The position numbers and the translations under genes are program-made. The notes under the pieces are model-generated. The model was not told the DNA's origin. It saw only the letters and a program-made list of their open reading frames with translations, and did not search any database. From a halophilic archaeon SHRA6 (GTDB lineage: Archaea; Halobacteriota; Halobacteria; Halobacteriales; Haloferacaceae), in contig SOPS01000001.1 of assembly GCA_005239175.1 (NCBI GenBank), positions 124,001 through 188,000 of the forward strand: 64,000 nt of DNA, read 5' to 3'. This document shows positions 24,167-32,931 of the stretch, piece after piece (the first letter of the stretch is position 1; the number at the start of each line of letters is the position of its first letter).

Positions 24167-24412
24167 ATGTCAACAGAGACGGATGCACAGGGACGGCTGT
24201 ACATCCCGAAGGAGGTGCGCGAGAAGTACGGCCAGAAGTATCACATCGTCATGTACGAAGATAGAATCGAGTTGATCCCGGTCGCAGACGACCCACTCGC
24301 CGCTGTCCGCGAAGCGGCAGGTGAACTTCACGATGCGTCCGTCGAGGAAATTCAAGAGAACATCGAGGCGGAGGCGAAAGACGAAGCTGCGGAAGCCGGC
24401 GGTGACAGATGA
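24167..24412 (+). CDS. AbrB/MazE-type (SpoVT-like) antitoxin
   Basis: The 81-residue protein has a swapped-hairpin AbrB DNA-binding domain at its start (DAQGRLYIPKEVREKYG, residues 6-22; YEDRIELIPV near 30) and a helical acidic C terminus likely to bind the toxin. ATG at 24167 lies about 26 bases after a TATA-like ATTATTTATTT, so the transcript is probably leaderless. The end overlaps the PIN gene by four bases (ATGA at 24409-24412). Confidence 0.85.
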   Translation: MSTETDAQGRLYIPKEVREKYGQKYHIVMYEDRIELIPVADDPLAAVREAAGELHDASVEEIQENIEAEAKDEAAEAGGDR

Positions 24413-24795
24413 CGGTGTACGTCGAGACGGATTTTCTGCTCGCACTCGTCAAAGATACCGATTGGTTGCAGAGCTCCGCAGAGGACGCCCTCGACGAGTA
24501 CGACGTCGAAACGTCGCCCTTCTCGTACCTCGAACTCCTCCTCGCCCGGGAACGATACGAATTCGACTACGTTCCGCTGGTGGCGAACCTGCTCGAACTC
24601 GTCCCCGTGCGAAACGAGGAAGAGGAACAGGTGGTTCTGAAAGCCGTCAACTACTACGACGAGGGGATGACGTCGTTCGACGCGTTCCACGCGGCGACGG
24701 CGGAAACACGTGGGATGGACGTGCTCTCGTCCGAGAAAGACTACGAAGATATCGAAGTCGAGCGAGTCCCACTCGAACCGATCGACGATGAATAA
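24409..24795 (+). CDS. PIN-domain toxin (VapC-like)
   Basis: The 128-residue PIN protein has the acidic active-site residues in order: VYVETDFLLALVKD (near 3), SYLELLLARE (near 39), MTSFDAFHAATAETRGMDVLSSEKDYEDI (Asp residues near 89, 104 and 110). VapC-type PIN RNases cleave tRNA or rRNA when freed from the antitoxin. It is translationally coupled to the AbrB-type gene before it. This pair is unrelated to the RHH/PIN pair near the tRNA, giving two independent PIN modules in the window. Confidence 0.87.
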   Translation: MTVYVETDFLLALVKDTDWLQSSAEDALDEYDVETSPFSYLELLLARERYEFDYVPLVANLLELVPVRNEEEEQVVLKAVNYYDEGMTSFDAFHAATAETRGMDVLSSEKDYEDIEVERVPLEPIDDE

Positions 24796-24987
24796 CATCG
24801 GACTGAGAAGAGAGTACCAACTGAACGAAGCGAGGCACTCATAGCGGTTGTCGTGACCGCGAGTACGACAGATCTGATCGAATCTTCCGGCTGCTCATGA
24901 AGTCCAAAAATCCGGGCGGTGGCGCAAGATTCGACATCTCCATTCACTGATGTACAGCTAGAAGTCTCGTAGCAGTCGTTCTTCCGC

Positions 24988-25275
24988 CTACCGACTCTCC
25001 CGCTGCTCAACTTTGTTCAGCTCGATCAACAGCCGGAAGATCGCCTTCACAAGATTCGAATCGACTTCAAACCGTTCGGCGTTCTCGCCGGCGCGTTCCA
25101 TGACGACATCCTCCTGGGATTCGTCAGTCGTCGGCAGATCGTGTTCGGCTTTGACCTGCGCAACCGAATCAGCGACATACGTTCGTCGGGCGATCAGCTC
25201 GACGATGTCGTGGTCGATCTCCTCAATTTCCTCGCGTAACTCCGCAAGCTCTTCTTCGGCGTGACTCTGGCTCAT
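24988..25275 (-). CDS. chorismate mutase (AroQ type)
   Basis: The 95-residue all-helical protein has the AroQ active-site pattern: LREEIEEIDHDIVELIARRTYVADSVAQVK (the Arg of ELIARR near 31 and Lys near 43) and RLLIELNKVEQ near the C terminus. It converts chorismate to prephenate, the branch to Phe and Tyr. It overlaps the shikimate kinase gene by four bases (ATGA at 25272-25275), so both aromatic-pathway enzymes are made together. Confidence 0.9.
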   Translation of the reverse strand: MSQSHAEEELAELREEIEEIDHDIVELIARRTYVADSVAQVKAEHDLPTTDESQEDVVMERAGENAERFEVDSNLVKAIFRLLIELNKVEQRESR

Positions 25276-26138
25276 AGTGTTCGTGCTCCGTGTGTTCGTG
25301 TTTCGGTCCTGATTAGGGTTCCGTCCCGTGCGCCCCAGACGGACTCAACGGTGTCGATCGCCTCGGCGTCACCAACGGCGACAACACTCGGTCCGGTTCC
25401 CGACAACGAGACACCGGCGGCCTGGTCTAACACCTCGACGGTCGCGTCGGGCTGAAATCCAAGCGCTGCGGAGAACGCGAGCCCATTGACGCTCATTGCC
25501 TCCGTGTAGCGGCTCTCGCTCGCCAGCTCCTCGGCCAGTCGGGCCATCGGGGCGATCCGCTTGCATCGATCGACGTCCGCGTCGGCGCTATAGGCGCGCT
25601 CCGGTGGCGTCCACACCGCAACATCCCACGACACGGTCTCGCGCGACCGCAGCGTATCAGTGGTGTTGTCGGTCAGTGTGATCCCGCCGAGCATGCTCGC
25701 GCTTGCGTCGTCGAACGCGCCGGTTACTGTCACGCCCGCATCGCGTGCCGCGGTGACGCCAAGCAGACAGGCCTCGAGTCGATCGATCGGTCCGTCGTCT
25801 CCGACTGCCACGTCCAGCGCGTCACACGCGGCCAACACCGCCGCGTTCGCCGCCGCGCTCGAGCTCTTCAGTCCCGCGGCCATGGGAACGTCGCTTTCGG
25901 TTCGTACGACAGCCCCCTCGTCGTCGCCGAACCGATCGATCACCAACTGCACACAGCGTTCGATCAGTTCAGTATCGGCATCTGGTTCACCCGCAATCTG
26001 TCCGGTGACGGCCTCAGCGTTTGGCTCCAACTCGACAGTCGCTCGCGTCTCAATGTCGATCGCGAATGCCGATCCGATACCGGTCGCCAGCGCGTTCAGG
26101 ATCGTCCCCGCGCCAGGAGCGGCTGCCCGTCCGTCCAT
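25272..26138 (-). CDS. archaeal shikimate kinase (GHMP family)
   Basis: The 288-residue protein belongs to the GHMP kinases, not the bacterial AroK fold: DGRAAAPGAGTILNALATGIGSA at the start (product-binding region), ESDVPMAAGLKSSSAAANA (ATP-binding PxxxGLGSSAA-like motif, near 84) and LSGTGPSVVAVG (near 250). It phosphorylates shikimate. A TATA-like element TTTTTATT (complement of about 26158-26166) lies about 24 bases before the ATG at 26138. The leader region contains a sequence repeated in inverted form in the tandem array beyond. Confidence 0.9.
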   Translation of the reverse strand: MDGRAAAPGAGTILNALATGIGSAFAIDIETRATVELEPNAEAVTGQIAGEPDADTELIERCVQLVIDRFGDDEGAVVRTESDVPMAAGLKSSSAAANAAVLAACDALDVAVGDDGPIDRLEACLLGVTAARDAGVTVTGAFDDASASMLGGITLTDNTTDTLRSRETVSWDVAVWTPPERAYSADADVDRCKRIAPMARLAEELASESRYTEAMSVNGLAFSAALGFQPDATVEVLDQAAGVSLSGTGPSVVAVGDAEAIDTVESVWGARDGTLIRTETRTHGARTL

Positions 26139-26202
26139 ACGAGTACTCCTGAGAGCGAATAAAAAGGTGTAGCGATGACGGCGAATACCGAGAGATCTGT
26201 AT

Positions 26203-26331
26203 CTCGTTGCAGTAGAACTCAGGAGATACTCGTTACTATTACACTCAGGAGATGCCCATTGCAGTAGAACTCAGGAGATACTCGTTACTATTACACTCAG
26301 GATATGCTCGTTGTAGTAGCCCAGGATATCA
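26203..26331. repeat. intergenic tandem array, 26-base half-units (52-base period)
   Basis: About five 26-base units lie head to tail between the divergent shikimate kinase and DUF5796-like genes. Alternate units are nearly identical, giving a 52-base period (TTGCAGTAGAACTCAGG begins at 26207 and 26259). The core CTCAGGAGATACTCGT (26218, 26270) recurs in inverted form at 26139-26154, right at the kinase start, missing one base. It is not a CRISPR: there are no unique spacers. It could be an array of regulator sites. Confidence 0.85.
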
Positions 26332-26366
26332 TCGCCTTTTTTGAGTTGAACGCGGTATAATAGTCA

Positions 26367-26798
26367 ATGAATCCCCGTAACGACGTCCCCCCGAGCACAC
26401 TCGGCGTAGAGCTTCGACCCGAGGGGGTCGTCGTCGAGTATCTCGACGGCCGAACGACGCTGTACCACGGCGTCCCCGAGACAGTCACGGGATCGCTCAC
26501 CACGGCGCCCGGGAAAGAGACCCACGTCCTCGTGACCGATCCGACGGAGACTGAAGGCGTGATGATGTACGTAAACGACCGGAATACCCACGACGACATC
26601 CTCGAAGACACTGGTGTCGGGCGAATTCTCCTCGAACAAGGCGAAAGCGAGGAGATCTTTCCGGGAGTGACGGTCCGCCATCTTGAGGGCTATCGAAACG
26701 AAGTCGAGGCCGATCCAGCCGTCGCTCGGGGTCGCGTGTTCGTCTTTATTGAAGATGAGTGGGGCGAACAGAGCTACGAATTCGTCTCCGACGCGTAG
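26367..26798 (+). CDS. DUF5796-like conserved haloarchaeal protein
   Basis: The 143-residue acidic protein is beta-rich and looks like the haloarchaeal DUF5796 family: DVPPSTLGVELRPEGVVVEY near the start, HGVPETV, KETHVLVTDPTETEGVMMYV (near 50) and a closing VFVFIEDEWGEQSYEFV. No enzymatic motif or signal is evident. Nothing in the context points to a function. The family number is recalled from memory and should be confirmed. Confidence 0.72.
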   Translation: MNPRNDVPPSTLGVELRPEGVVVEYLDGRTTLYHGVPETVTGSLTTAPGKETHVLVTDPTETEGVMMYVNDRNTHDDILEDTGVGRILLEQGESEEIFPGVTVRHLEGYRNEVEADPAVARGRVFVFIEDEWGEQSYEFVSDA

Positions 26799-26817
26799 CC
26801 GTCTCTGTGTGGAGTCG

Positions 26818-26952
26818 TCACTGCAGGTACGTCGGATCCTCCGCGTCGCAGGACTCCTCGTGGCGTTTGGCCTCCATTTCATCGTCGAGCAACAGGCCAC
26901 AGTTCTCACACTGGAACCAGATGCCGTCGTCGCGCTTGACCTGTGTGACCAT
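26818..26952 (-). CDS. 44-residue zinc-finger small protein
   Basis: The minus strand from ATG 26952 to TGA 26818-26820 encodes 44 residues with FQCENCGLLLDD (near 13) and RHEESCDAED (near 31). This CxxC...HxxxxC arrangement fits one zinc ion. The composition is acidic as expected of a real haloarchaeal gene. Small single-finger proteins of this kind are common in Halobacteria; roles in biofilm and stress have been shown for some. It is convergent with the DUF5796-like gene. Confidence 0.72.
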   Translation of the reverse strand: MVTQVKRDDGIWFQCENCGLLLDDEMEAKRHEESCDAEDPTYLQ

Positions 26953-27008
26953 ACTGCACTTTCGGTGCGCCAACGCAAAATGATTTCCCCGTCAGCAATG
27001 AGAAACTA

Positions 27009-27017
27009 CATTTAAAG
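27009..27017 (+). promoter_or_regulatory. TATA box of the Cdc48 gene
   Basis: CATTTAAAG is centred about 27 bases before the ATG at 27041, with no room for a leader or Shine-Dalgarno sequence; a leaderless start is expected. Confidence 0.65.
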
Positions 27018-27040
27018 ACCGATCGGGACGTATTAGCGAT

Positions 27041-29191
27041 ATGAGCGACAATCGCGGCGTCGAACTCACCGTCCAAAGCGCCGAAAAGCGCGACGCAGGG
27101 CGGGGGATCGCGCGCCTTCCCTCCTCAGCGATGCGTGCCCTCAGCGTTCTTAGCGGCGATACAGTCGTGATCGAAGCTGAGCGGACGACAGTTGCGAAAG
27201 TCTGGCCGGGCGGGCCGGGTGCGTCGGATGGAACAGTCAAGATCGACGCCGATACCCGATCGAACGCAGGCGCGTCGATCGGCGAAACGGTTCGCGTGTA
27301 CAAAGAGTCCGTAGAGGCGGCCACGTCGGTGACGCTTTCGGCCCCCGAAGAACTGGAGGAAGTCGATCTCGACGCCGGGACGATCGAATCGGCAGTCAAA
27401 AACGATCTCCGCGATCGACCGATTCGATCGGGTGAAGGCGTCCGAATCGAGCGGTTGGCTGGCAGCCGCTTCGTCGTTACGGATACGGTGCCCTCAGGAA
27501 CAGTTCGAGTGACAGGTGACACAACGGTATCGGTAACCCAAACCGGACGGATCAGTAAGGCGGTCGGTCGAATGAGCCGGGCCGACAGCGATGAGCCAAC
27601 CCGGACCGACGGCGTCACCTACGAGGATATCGGCGGACTCGATGAGGAGCTTGAACTCGTGCGAGAGATGATCGAACTGCCGCTCTCGCGGCCGGAGGTA
27701 TTCACCCGCCTCGGGATCGAACCACCAAAGGGCGTGCTCTTACACGGTCCACCCGGAACGGGGAAGACACTCATCGCAAAGGCCGTCGCGAACGAGGTCG
27801 ACGCGAGCTTTCGAACGATCTCGGGGCCCGAGATCATGTCGAAGTACAAAGGTGAGTCCGAAGAGCGCCTCCGCGAGGTCTTCGAGGAGGCCGCTGAGAA
27901 CGCGCCAGCGATCATCTTCATGGATGAGATCGATTCGATCGCTGGCAAACGAGACGACTCTGGCGATGTCGAGAACCGGGTTGTCGGACAGCTATTAACG
28001 CTCATGGACGGCCTCGACGCCCGCGGAGATGTAATTGTCATCGGGGCGACGAACCGTATCGACTCGTTGGACATGGCGCTCCGTCGCGGTGGCCGCTTCG
28101 ATCGTGAGATCGAGATCGGCGTCCCCGGCGAGGCAGGCCGCCGCGAGGTACTTGACGTCCATATCCGGCGGATGCCGCTGGCCGACGACGTCAACGTCGA
28201 CAAACTCGCGGCCCAGACACACGGCTTCGTTGGGGCTGATCTGGCCTCGTTAGCGAAGGAGGCAGCGATGACTGCGCTTCGACGAGCGAGACACGCCAGT
28301 GAGCCGCTGGAATCAGTCGAAGTGACACGATCGGATTTCGAGAGTGCGATGGCGAACGTCGAACCAAGCGCGATGCGTGAGTACGTTGCCGAAACCCCGA
28401 CAACAGATTTCGATGACGTTGGTGGGCTCAAGACAGCGAAGACAAATCTCGAACAGGCGGTGACGTGGCCGCTGCGGTACGGGCCGCTGTTCGACGCGGC
28501 GGACACGACGCCGCCGACCGGCGTCTTACTGTACGGTCCGCCAGGAACCGGGAAAACGCTTCTCGCGCGAGCGATCGCCGGTGAAAGCGGTGTTAATTTC
28601 ATTCAGGTCGAGGGACCTGAGCTGTTGGATCGGTACGTCGGCGAGTCAGAAAAGTCAGTGCGAGAGGTGTTCGAACGAGCTCGCCAGTCTGCCCCGGCAA
28701 TCCTGTTTTTCGACGAGATCGACGCGATCGCCGGCGATCGAGACGGGATCAGTGGAGATTCCGGTGTCGGCGATCGAGTCGTGTCACAGCTTTTGACCGA
28801 ACTCGATCGGCTCGCAGACAACCCAAACCTCGTCGTCATTGCGGCGACAAATCGTCGAGACGCGCTCGACCGTGCGCTGTTGCGCCCGGGACGATTAGAA
28901 CGGCACATCGAGGTGCCAGAGCCCGATCGAGATGCCCGGCGGGCGATCTTCGAGATCCACACGATGAACAAGCCGCTCGGAGACGATGTCGATCTGGACA
29001 GTCTCGCCGATCGGACCGAGGGACACTCGGGCGCAGAGATCGCCGCAATCTGTCGAGAGGCCGCGCTGCTTGCGATCATGTCGGTTGCGAACGAACACGA
29101 AGGCGATTCCGCGAACGAGCACGCCGACGAGGTGGTGCTTACCGCCGACCGGTTCGAGCAGGCGCTGGCGGCCGTCAAAGTTGATCAATAA
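27041..29191 (+). CDS. Cdc48/VAT-type AAA+ ATPase
   Basis: The 716-residue protein has the N-terminal substrate-recognition domains (residues 1-185) and two AAA+ modules. D1 has [13 protein letters not shown] (near 235) and [11 protein letters not shown] (near 290); D2 has [13 protein letters not shown] (near 500) and [11 protein letters not shown] (near 560), with paired arginine-finger regions ([14 protein letters not shown] and [14 protein letters not shown]). Both Walker motifs are intact. Cdc48/VAT unfolds proteins for the proteasome. The C terminus lacks a clear HbYX proteasome-docking motif (it ends VKVDQ), so docking may be indirect or this may be one of several paralogues. Confidence 0.95.
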   Translation: MSDNRGVELTVQSAEKRDAGRGIARLPSSAMRALSVLSGDTVVIEAERTTVAKVWPGGPGASDGTVKIDADTRSNAGASIGETVRVYKESVEAATSVTLSAPEELEEVDLDAGTIESAVKNDLRDRPIRSGEGVRIERLAGSRFVVTDTVPSGTVRVTGDTTVSVTQTGRISKAVGRMSRADSDEPTRTDGVTYEDIGGLDEELELVREMIELPLSRPEVFTRLGIEPPKGVLLHGPPGTGKTLIAKAVANEVDASFRTISGPEIMSKYKGESEERLREVFEEAAENAPAIIFMDEIDSIAGKRDDSGDVENRVVGQLLTLMDGLDARGDVIVIGATNRIDSLDMALRRGGRFDREIEIGVPGEAGRREVLDVHIRRMPLADDVNVDKLAAQTHGFVGADLASLAKEAAMTALRRARHASEPLESVEVTRSDFESAMANVEPSAMREYVAETPTTDFDDVGGLKTAKTNLEQAVTWPLRYGPLFDAADTTPPTGVLLYGPPGTGKTLLARAIAGESGVNFIQVEGPELLDRYVGESEKSVREVFERARQSAPAILFFDEIDAIAGDRDGISGDSGVGDRVVSQLLTELDRLADNPNLVVIAATNRRDALDRALLRPGRLERHIEVPEPDRDARRAIFEIHTMNKPLGDDVDLDSLADRTEGHSGAEIAAICREAALLAIMSVANEHEGDSANEHADEVVLTADRFEQALAAVKVDQ

Positions 29192-29276
29192 ACCGCCGAT
29201 TGTCACTCGAGTCGACACTGGGTGTTACCCCGTTTTGGGGATGGATTAATCCCGTCGGCGCGCGAGAAGCCACCTG

Positions 29277-29687
29277 ATGACTGACGAAGAGCCACTCACG
29301 GAAGCACCGCTGACCGACGCTCGTGCCGAACAGCTTACCCGGGCCTGCCGGAGTGCGGTTGGAGACAACTGTCGATCGGTAATGTACTTTGACCCGACCA
29401 ATTACATGCAGGTGTATCTCCGAAGCGATCTCGAACAGGATGCCGACCAGATGTCCTTTATCGGCCACGAGTGGCACGATTTCAAAACGACGACAGACGC
29501 CTACAAAGGCTCCGAGCTGGGACAGTATCGGTACACAATCCGGACCTTCGAGAACGGCTACCTCGTCCGCGCGGGTACCCAAGACGCTGGCGCGTTCGTG
29601 ACGACCGACGGACTGACGATGCAAGATTTCGAGGCGCTTGCAACCGCAATTGTTGAGCTGTTGGCAAGCTGGGACGATCGAGAGTGA
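29277..29687 (+). CDS. conserved haloarchaeal protein of unknown function
   Basis: The 136-residue protein is predicted alpha/beta: LTDARAEQLTRACRSAVGDNCRSVMYF near the start, a strand-rich middle (YMQVYLRSDLEQDADQ, YRYTIRTFENGYLVRAG) and a final helix LTMQDFEALATAIVELLASW. It looks like a soluble sensor- or roadblock-like small domain, but I cannot assign a family. A palindromic GGATTAATCC (about 29243-29252) just upstream may contain its TATA element. Confidence 0.68.
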   Translation: MTDEEPLTEAPLTDARAEQLTRACRSAVGDNCRSVMYFDPTNYMQVYLRSDLEQDADQMSFIGHEWHDFKTTTDAYKGSELGQYRYTIRTFENGYLVRAGTQDAGAFVTTDGLTMQDFEALATAIVELLASWDDRE

Positions 29688-29758
29688 CCACTCACGAGGT
29701 CGAAGCGAGATCGCCACAACTGGAAGATGTATCTGTCCGCATCACATAGCTGGAGATC

Positions 29759-30670
29759 GTGTCCAGTCACCCGGTAGCGTCGGCCCGTCGGTTCGTTCGA
29801 TCGGTCCGACAGTGGTGGTACACGACGAGCGGTGAGCCCAGTCCGCTGGAACTCGCGGTCTCGTTCGGTTCGATTCCGTTGGTACTCACTGCAATCTGGC
29901 TGTTGCCGATCGGGTACGAATGGGGGTTGAGCCTTGCGGCCGAGTCAATCCGCGAACCGGGCGTGCTGGTTTCGGCGTACACGCTCAACTACGTCCACGT
30001 CGACGCCCAGCACCTGTTCGACAACGTGCTCAACTACGTCGTCACGCTCGCGGCGATCTATCCGCTCGTCGGGATCGCAGGCTGGCGGCGACGGCTGGCG
30101 ATCGCTGGGGGAGTCTATCTCACCATTGCACCGGCGGCGATCACCTGGCTGACGCTGTCGGCGATCGGCGGAACGACCCCGCGGTTAACGGTCGGATTTT
30201 CCGGGCTTACGGCGACGCTGCTCGGCTTTCTGCTCGTCGTGTTGTTCGCCGCCGCCGAAACGGCGACAGACCGTCGTGTCCGGATGTCGTGGGCCGCAAT
30301 TCCGTTTCTGGTCTCGGTCGCAGCCGCGCTGTCAATCCCTTCAATTGCGCCTGTCCCCCTTCGGGGCGGTCTTTTGGCGCTGTGTTCGGGGCTTACGCTC
30401 TTTGGCGTCGGAGCGATCGTCAGGACTCGCCCCCAGCGTCCAGCGCTCAACGACCACGCCCTGCTCGCGGTGCTCATCGGAGCGACAATATACGCTGTTG
30501 GGGTTCTTGGGGCGCTGTTTCTCGTCCCGGACGGGACAAACGTCTGGGGGCACTTCGGTGGGTATCTGTTCGGCTTTCTCTTTGCGTACGTCGCGTTCGT
30601 GGTTCCGCCCTCATTTTCGCGATTAGCACTGGGTAGCCGTGGCAGCGATCACGATCGCCACAACCCGTGA
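29759..30670 (+). CDS. rhomboid-family intramembrane serine protease
   Basis: The 303-residue multi-spanning protein keeps rhomboid landmarks: HVDAQHLFDNVLNYV (conserved His and Asn of TM2, near 80), TVGFSGLTATLLGF (catalytic Ser in GxSG, near 145) and WGHFGGYLFGFLF (catalytic His, near 265). The start is GTG at 29759. An active protease is therefore possible. The substrate is unknown. A second, much larger rhomboid is encoded at 59883-61805. Confidence 0.83.
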   Translation: MSSHPVASARRFVRSVRQWWYTTSGEPSPLELAVSFGSIPLVLTAIWLLPIGYEWGLSLAAESIREPGVLVSAYTLNYVHVDAQHLFDNVLNYVVTLAAIYPLVGIAGWRRRLAIAGGVYLTIAPAAITWLTLSAIGGTTPRLTVGFSGLTATLLGFLLVVLFAAAETATDRRVRMSWAAIPFLVSVAAALSIPSIAPVPLRGGLLALCSGLTLFGVGAIVRTRPQRPALNDHALLAVLIGATIYAVGVLGALFLVPDGTNVWGHFGGYLFGFLFAYVAFVVPPSFSRLALGSRGSDHDRHNP

Positions 30671-30701
30671 GAAGCGCCACTGGCCTAACAGCCCCTGAAG
30701 A

Positions 30702-31028
30702 TCAAAACGGAAGCAGCGATCGCAGCCGACCGATCACACCGGAGCCTGCTTCAGCCCGGTACGTTTCGAAGACCGGGTGGAGCACTTCGAGCACCTCGGT
30801 CTCGTTTTCGAAGCGCGACTGTGCGAGACGATCGAAGGCCTTCGAGAGTTCGACGGTGTTGCCGGACCCGTCGACGGGGACCGCCGTCGAGTCGATCGCA
30901 GCGACGATCTCGTCGGCTGTCGCGGGATACTCGATGTCGGCGTCGTCTAAGCGGGCAGCCAACGCAGCGATACCAAACTCGAGGTGATCGGGGTCCGAGG
31001 AGTCGTTTGGGGGCGGACGTGCGGCCAT
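30702..31028 (-). CDS. small conserved haloarchaeal protein of unknown function
   Basis: The 108-residue acidic protein begins with a helical motif EFGIAALAARLDDADIEYPATADEIVAAID resembling the helix-turn of DUF2795/DUF5789-like small domains, and ends with a hydrophobic tail GVIGRLRSLLPF. No catalytic residues stand out. It is convergent with the rhomboid gene and preceded by an array of 18-base repeats. Confidence 0.65.
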   Translation of the reverse strand: MAARPPPNDSSDPDHLEFGIAALAARLDDADIEYPATADEIVAAIDSTAVPVDGSGNTVELSKAFDRLAQSRFENETEVLEVLHPVFETYRAEAGSGVIGRLRSLLPF

Positions 31029-31109
31029 TACATGGTATTCGGTGGTACTCGTTCAAAACAACTGTGGGTTCTGACTGTCCGTCGGATCACGAACAGCCCG
31101 GCAAATGAT

Positions 31110-31199
31110 CGATAGCCTGGATCTGCCCGGTCGTCTATATCTGTTCGATCGCCTGGTTTTACGCGATCGCTTGATTCTACACGATCGCCTGGACCTACT
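31110..31199. repeat. five 18-base degenerate tandem repeats
   Basis: Units start at 31110, 31128, 31146, 31164 and 31182; the last three carry CGATCGC(C/T)TG(G/A) followed by a T/C-rich half. The array occupies the space upstream of the small protein gene at 31028 and after the end of 31222-31644. A frame through it would encode a six-residue basic repeat and is not a believable gene. A protein-binding array or simple slippage product. Confidence 0.75.
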
Positions 31200-31221
31200 C
31201 ACTACTTACTCGGCTACTCCG

Positions 31222-31644
31222 CTATTCTATCGTCTCGATCGGTGGTTCGGCATCAACAACCCGCAGCTCAACGCCCCTCCCGGCACGATCGAAGGCTGCG
31301 GTCGATTCGTCGTCCCACGGCGGGATCGAGACAATAATTACGCCGGCGAGATCGTCGCGTTTTGTCACGCCGAGTGGGCCGCTCGGATGCGAGACGAACT
31401 TCGCGTCTGCACCGCCAGCAGGGCGACCGAGGTCCATCCCGAAAACGGAGTTGATCGACCGCCCGGCGTCAGGGAGATACATGTCGGTGATGATCCGTGC
31501 GTCCGGGTCCGCAATCGCAGAGAGATCGGACTCAAACTCGCTGACCGGCGTCGATCCGAGCGACAGCGTCACGTTCCCCGGATCGGCAGTCTCGGCCCGT
31601 TCGAGCAGCACCGACAGCAGCCCACGGGTAATGTACGCAGCCAT
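31222..31644 (-). CDS. conserved haloarchaeal protein of unknown function
   Basis: The 140-residue protein begins MAAYITRGLLSVLLERAET and contains DARIITDMYLPDAGRSINSVFGMD (near 48) and GVTKRDDLAGVIIVSIPPWD (near 98), giving an alpha/beta look. The ATG at 31644 lies one base after the stop of the preceding MBL-like gene, so the two are an operon. A longer frame exists upstream but would run through that gene. No family recognised. Confidence 0.68.
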   Translation of the reverse strand: MAAYITRGLLSVLLERAETADPGNVTLSLGSTPVSEFESDLSAIADPDARIITDMYLPDAGRSINSVFGMDLGRPAGGADAKFVSHPSGPLGVTKRDDLAGVIIVSIPPWDDESTAAFDRAGRGVELRVVDAEPPIETIE

Positions 31645-31645
31645 C

Positions 31646-32332
31646 TCAGTCGGTGATAAACGATTTGAGCGTTTTGCCGTATAACGCTGGTGTGCGTCCT
31701 CGAGAGCCGTCGAGGGCGTCGCGCAGGATACGACTGGCGTTCTCATGGATGCCGTCGCCGTGGCCAACGAGGATCCGATCGGGAGCATACGACTCGAGCG
31801 CGCGTTTCGGTGGGAACAGCCGAAGCATTGGGTGAACGCCGAGTTGCTCGGTATCGGTCACGAAGTACGAGGCGGTCCCAACCGACTCGGGGACGACAAG
31901 CGTTCCGTTGTCAGGGTTGTACAGACCGGCTTCTTGCCACGGCGGCACTGACGAGTCGCGCACGACGAACGTCCGATAGCCGGTCTCACCCAGTTGATCG
32001 CCGAACCGCTTGACTGCCACATCGAGTTTGGACTCGACACCGGTCATCCACTCGGGGATGTGAACCGCGACGTCGTGTCGGGCAGCGATCGCCGCCGCAT
32101 CGCGTTTGTGGCGATCGAGACAGACAGCAACTCCAGCGACATCGCCAAACTCCGCAATCAGGTCGTCGAGTCCATCAGCGTCGACAGGGTCGACGAGCCA
32201 GACGCCGTCGTCGGTGGCGAGCGCGTGGCTCGCACGTTCCATCGTTTCCTCCGGGTAGGCAATCCATCCGACACCGTCGTCGAATCGATCGATCTCGCGC
32301 AGCGCAGTCGACCCCGCGGCTTTCATCGGCAT
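31646..32332 (-). CDS. MBL-fold-like hydrolase, probably without full metal site
   Basis: The 228-residue protein has the outline of a small metallo-beta-lactamase-fold protein: GVWLVDPVDADGLDDLIAEFG (near 44), VAVCLDRHKRDAAAIAARHDVAVHIPEWM (near 68, in the place of HxHxDH) and a late IVLVGHGDGI-like ILVGHGDGIHENA (near 188). The canonical HxHxDH motif is reduced to DRHKRD, so metal binding may be changed. Similar proteins are widespread in haloarchaea as MBL-fold proteins of unknown substrate. Confidence 0.68.
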   Translation of the reverse strand: MPMKAAGSTALREIDRFDDGVGWIAYPEETMERASHALATDDGVWLVDPVDADGLDDLIAEFGDVAGVAVCLDRHKRDAAAIAARHDVAVHIPEWMTGVESKLDVAVKRFGDQLGETGYRTFVVRDSSVPPWQEAGLYNPDNGTLVVPESVGTASYFVTDTEQLGVHPMLRLFPPKRALESYAPDRILVGHGDGIHENASRILRDALDGSRGRTPALYGKTLKSFITD

Positions 32333-32404
32333 ACCGATCGCTACGGGCTACATCCGGTTAAATCGTGTCCGATGGATCGTGTGGTCGGCCAAACGCGGGC
32401 TCGA

Positions 32405-32689
32405 TCAGAGCCGATCCGTGTTGATCTCGACGTCGGCCGGCGCGACAATGAGGAACCGCCGAAAGTGCATGAGTTCGCCGCCCATGTCCTTGATTTCGCG
32501 GGCAAATCCGGCGGCGAGCGAGTTGAGATCGCCCTCAACGGCGAGCACGAGCACGTTCCCGTCTTGAACCACACTGATCCACTCTTCGGGCGGCGTGGTG
32601 CCGTCAAGCACCCCGAGGACCACATCGTCTGTCGGCAGGTCCTCAAGATGGTCCTCAGCATCCCGGAGATTGAGGTCGAAATCACTCAT
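32405..32689 (-). CDS. DUF5779-like conserved haloarchaeal protein
   Basis: The 94-residue protein looks like the DUF5779 family: MSDFDLNLRDAEDHLED, VVLGVLDGTTPPEEWISVVQ (near 24), NVLVLAVEGDLNSLAAGFAR (near 46) and a closing FLIVAPADVEINTDRL. It has a compact alpha/beta fold with no known function. ATG at 32689 is chosen because the preceding codons in the frame are Arg/Ser-rich. It is divergent from leuA. Confidence 0.75.
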   Translation of the reverse strand: MSDFDLNLRDAEDHLEDLPTDDVVLGVLDGTTPPEEWISVVQDGNVLVLAVEGDLNSLAAGFAREIKDMGGELMHFRRFLIVAPADVEINTDRL

Positions 32690-32931
32690 ACGACTACGGT
32701 TAGTTGGTGATCTCAAAAGGTTTCGGGAGCCGAGAGAGGCGTCGCCGAACACAGGTGAGCCAGGCAATCCTGACGCCCGAAGTTGACAAACAGGGATACG
32801 GCCTTACCCTTCATATATAAATGACAACTGATATCGGTTTGTGTATTAGGTCTACATACACATATTAATACAAGGCGCCCCGTCGGTGTACCGCGGTTTT
32901 AGCTATTCTTTTCAAGAGTCGAGGTGGACGG

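Noticed and set aside
26203-26331. Possible CRISPR array
   Set aside because: Units are tandem with no unique spacers and no cas genes nearby.
29225-29252. CCCC-GTTTT-GGGG stem as a riboswitch or terminator after the Cdc48 gene
   Set aside because: Too short to support more than a weak terminator or promoter call; the following GGATTAATCC may simply be the next promoter.
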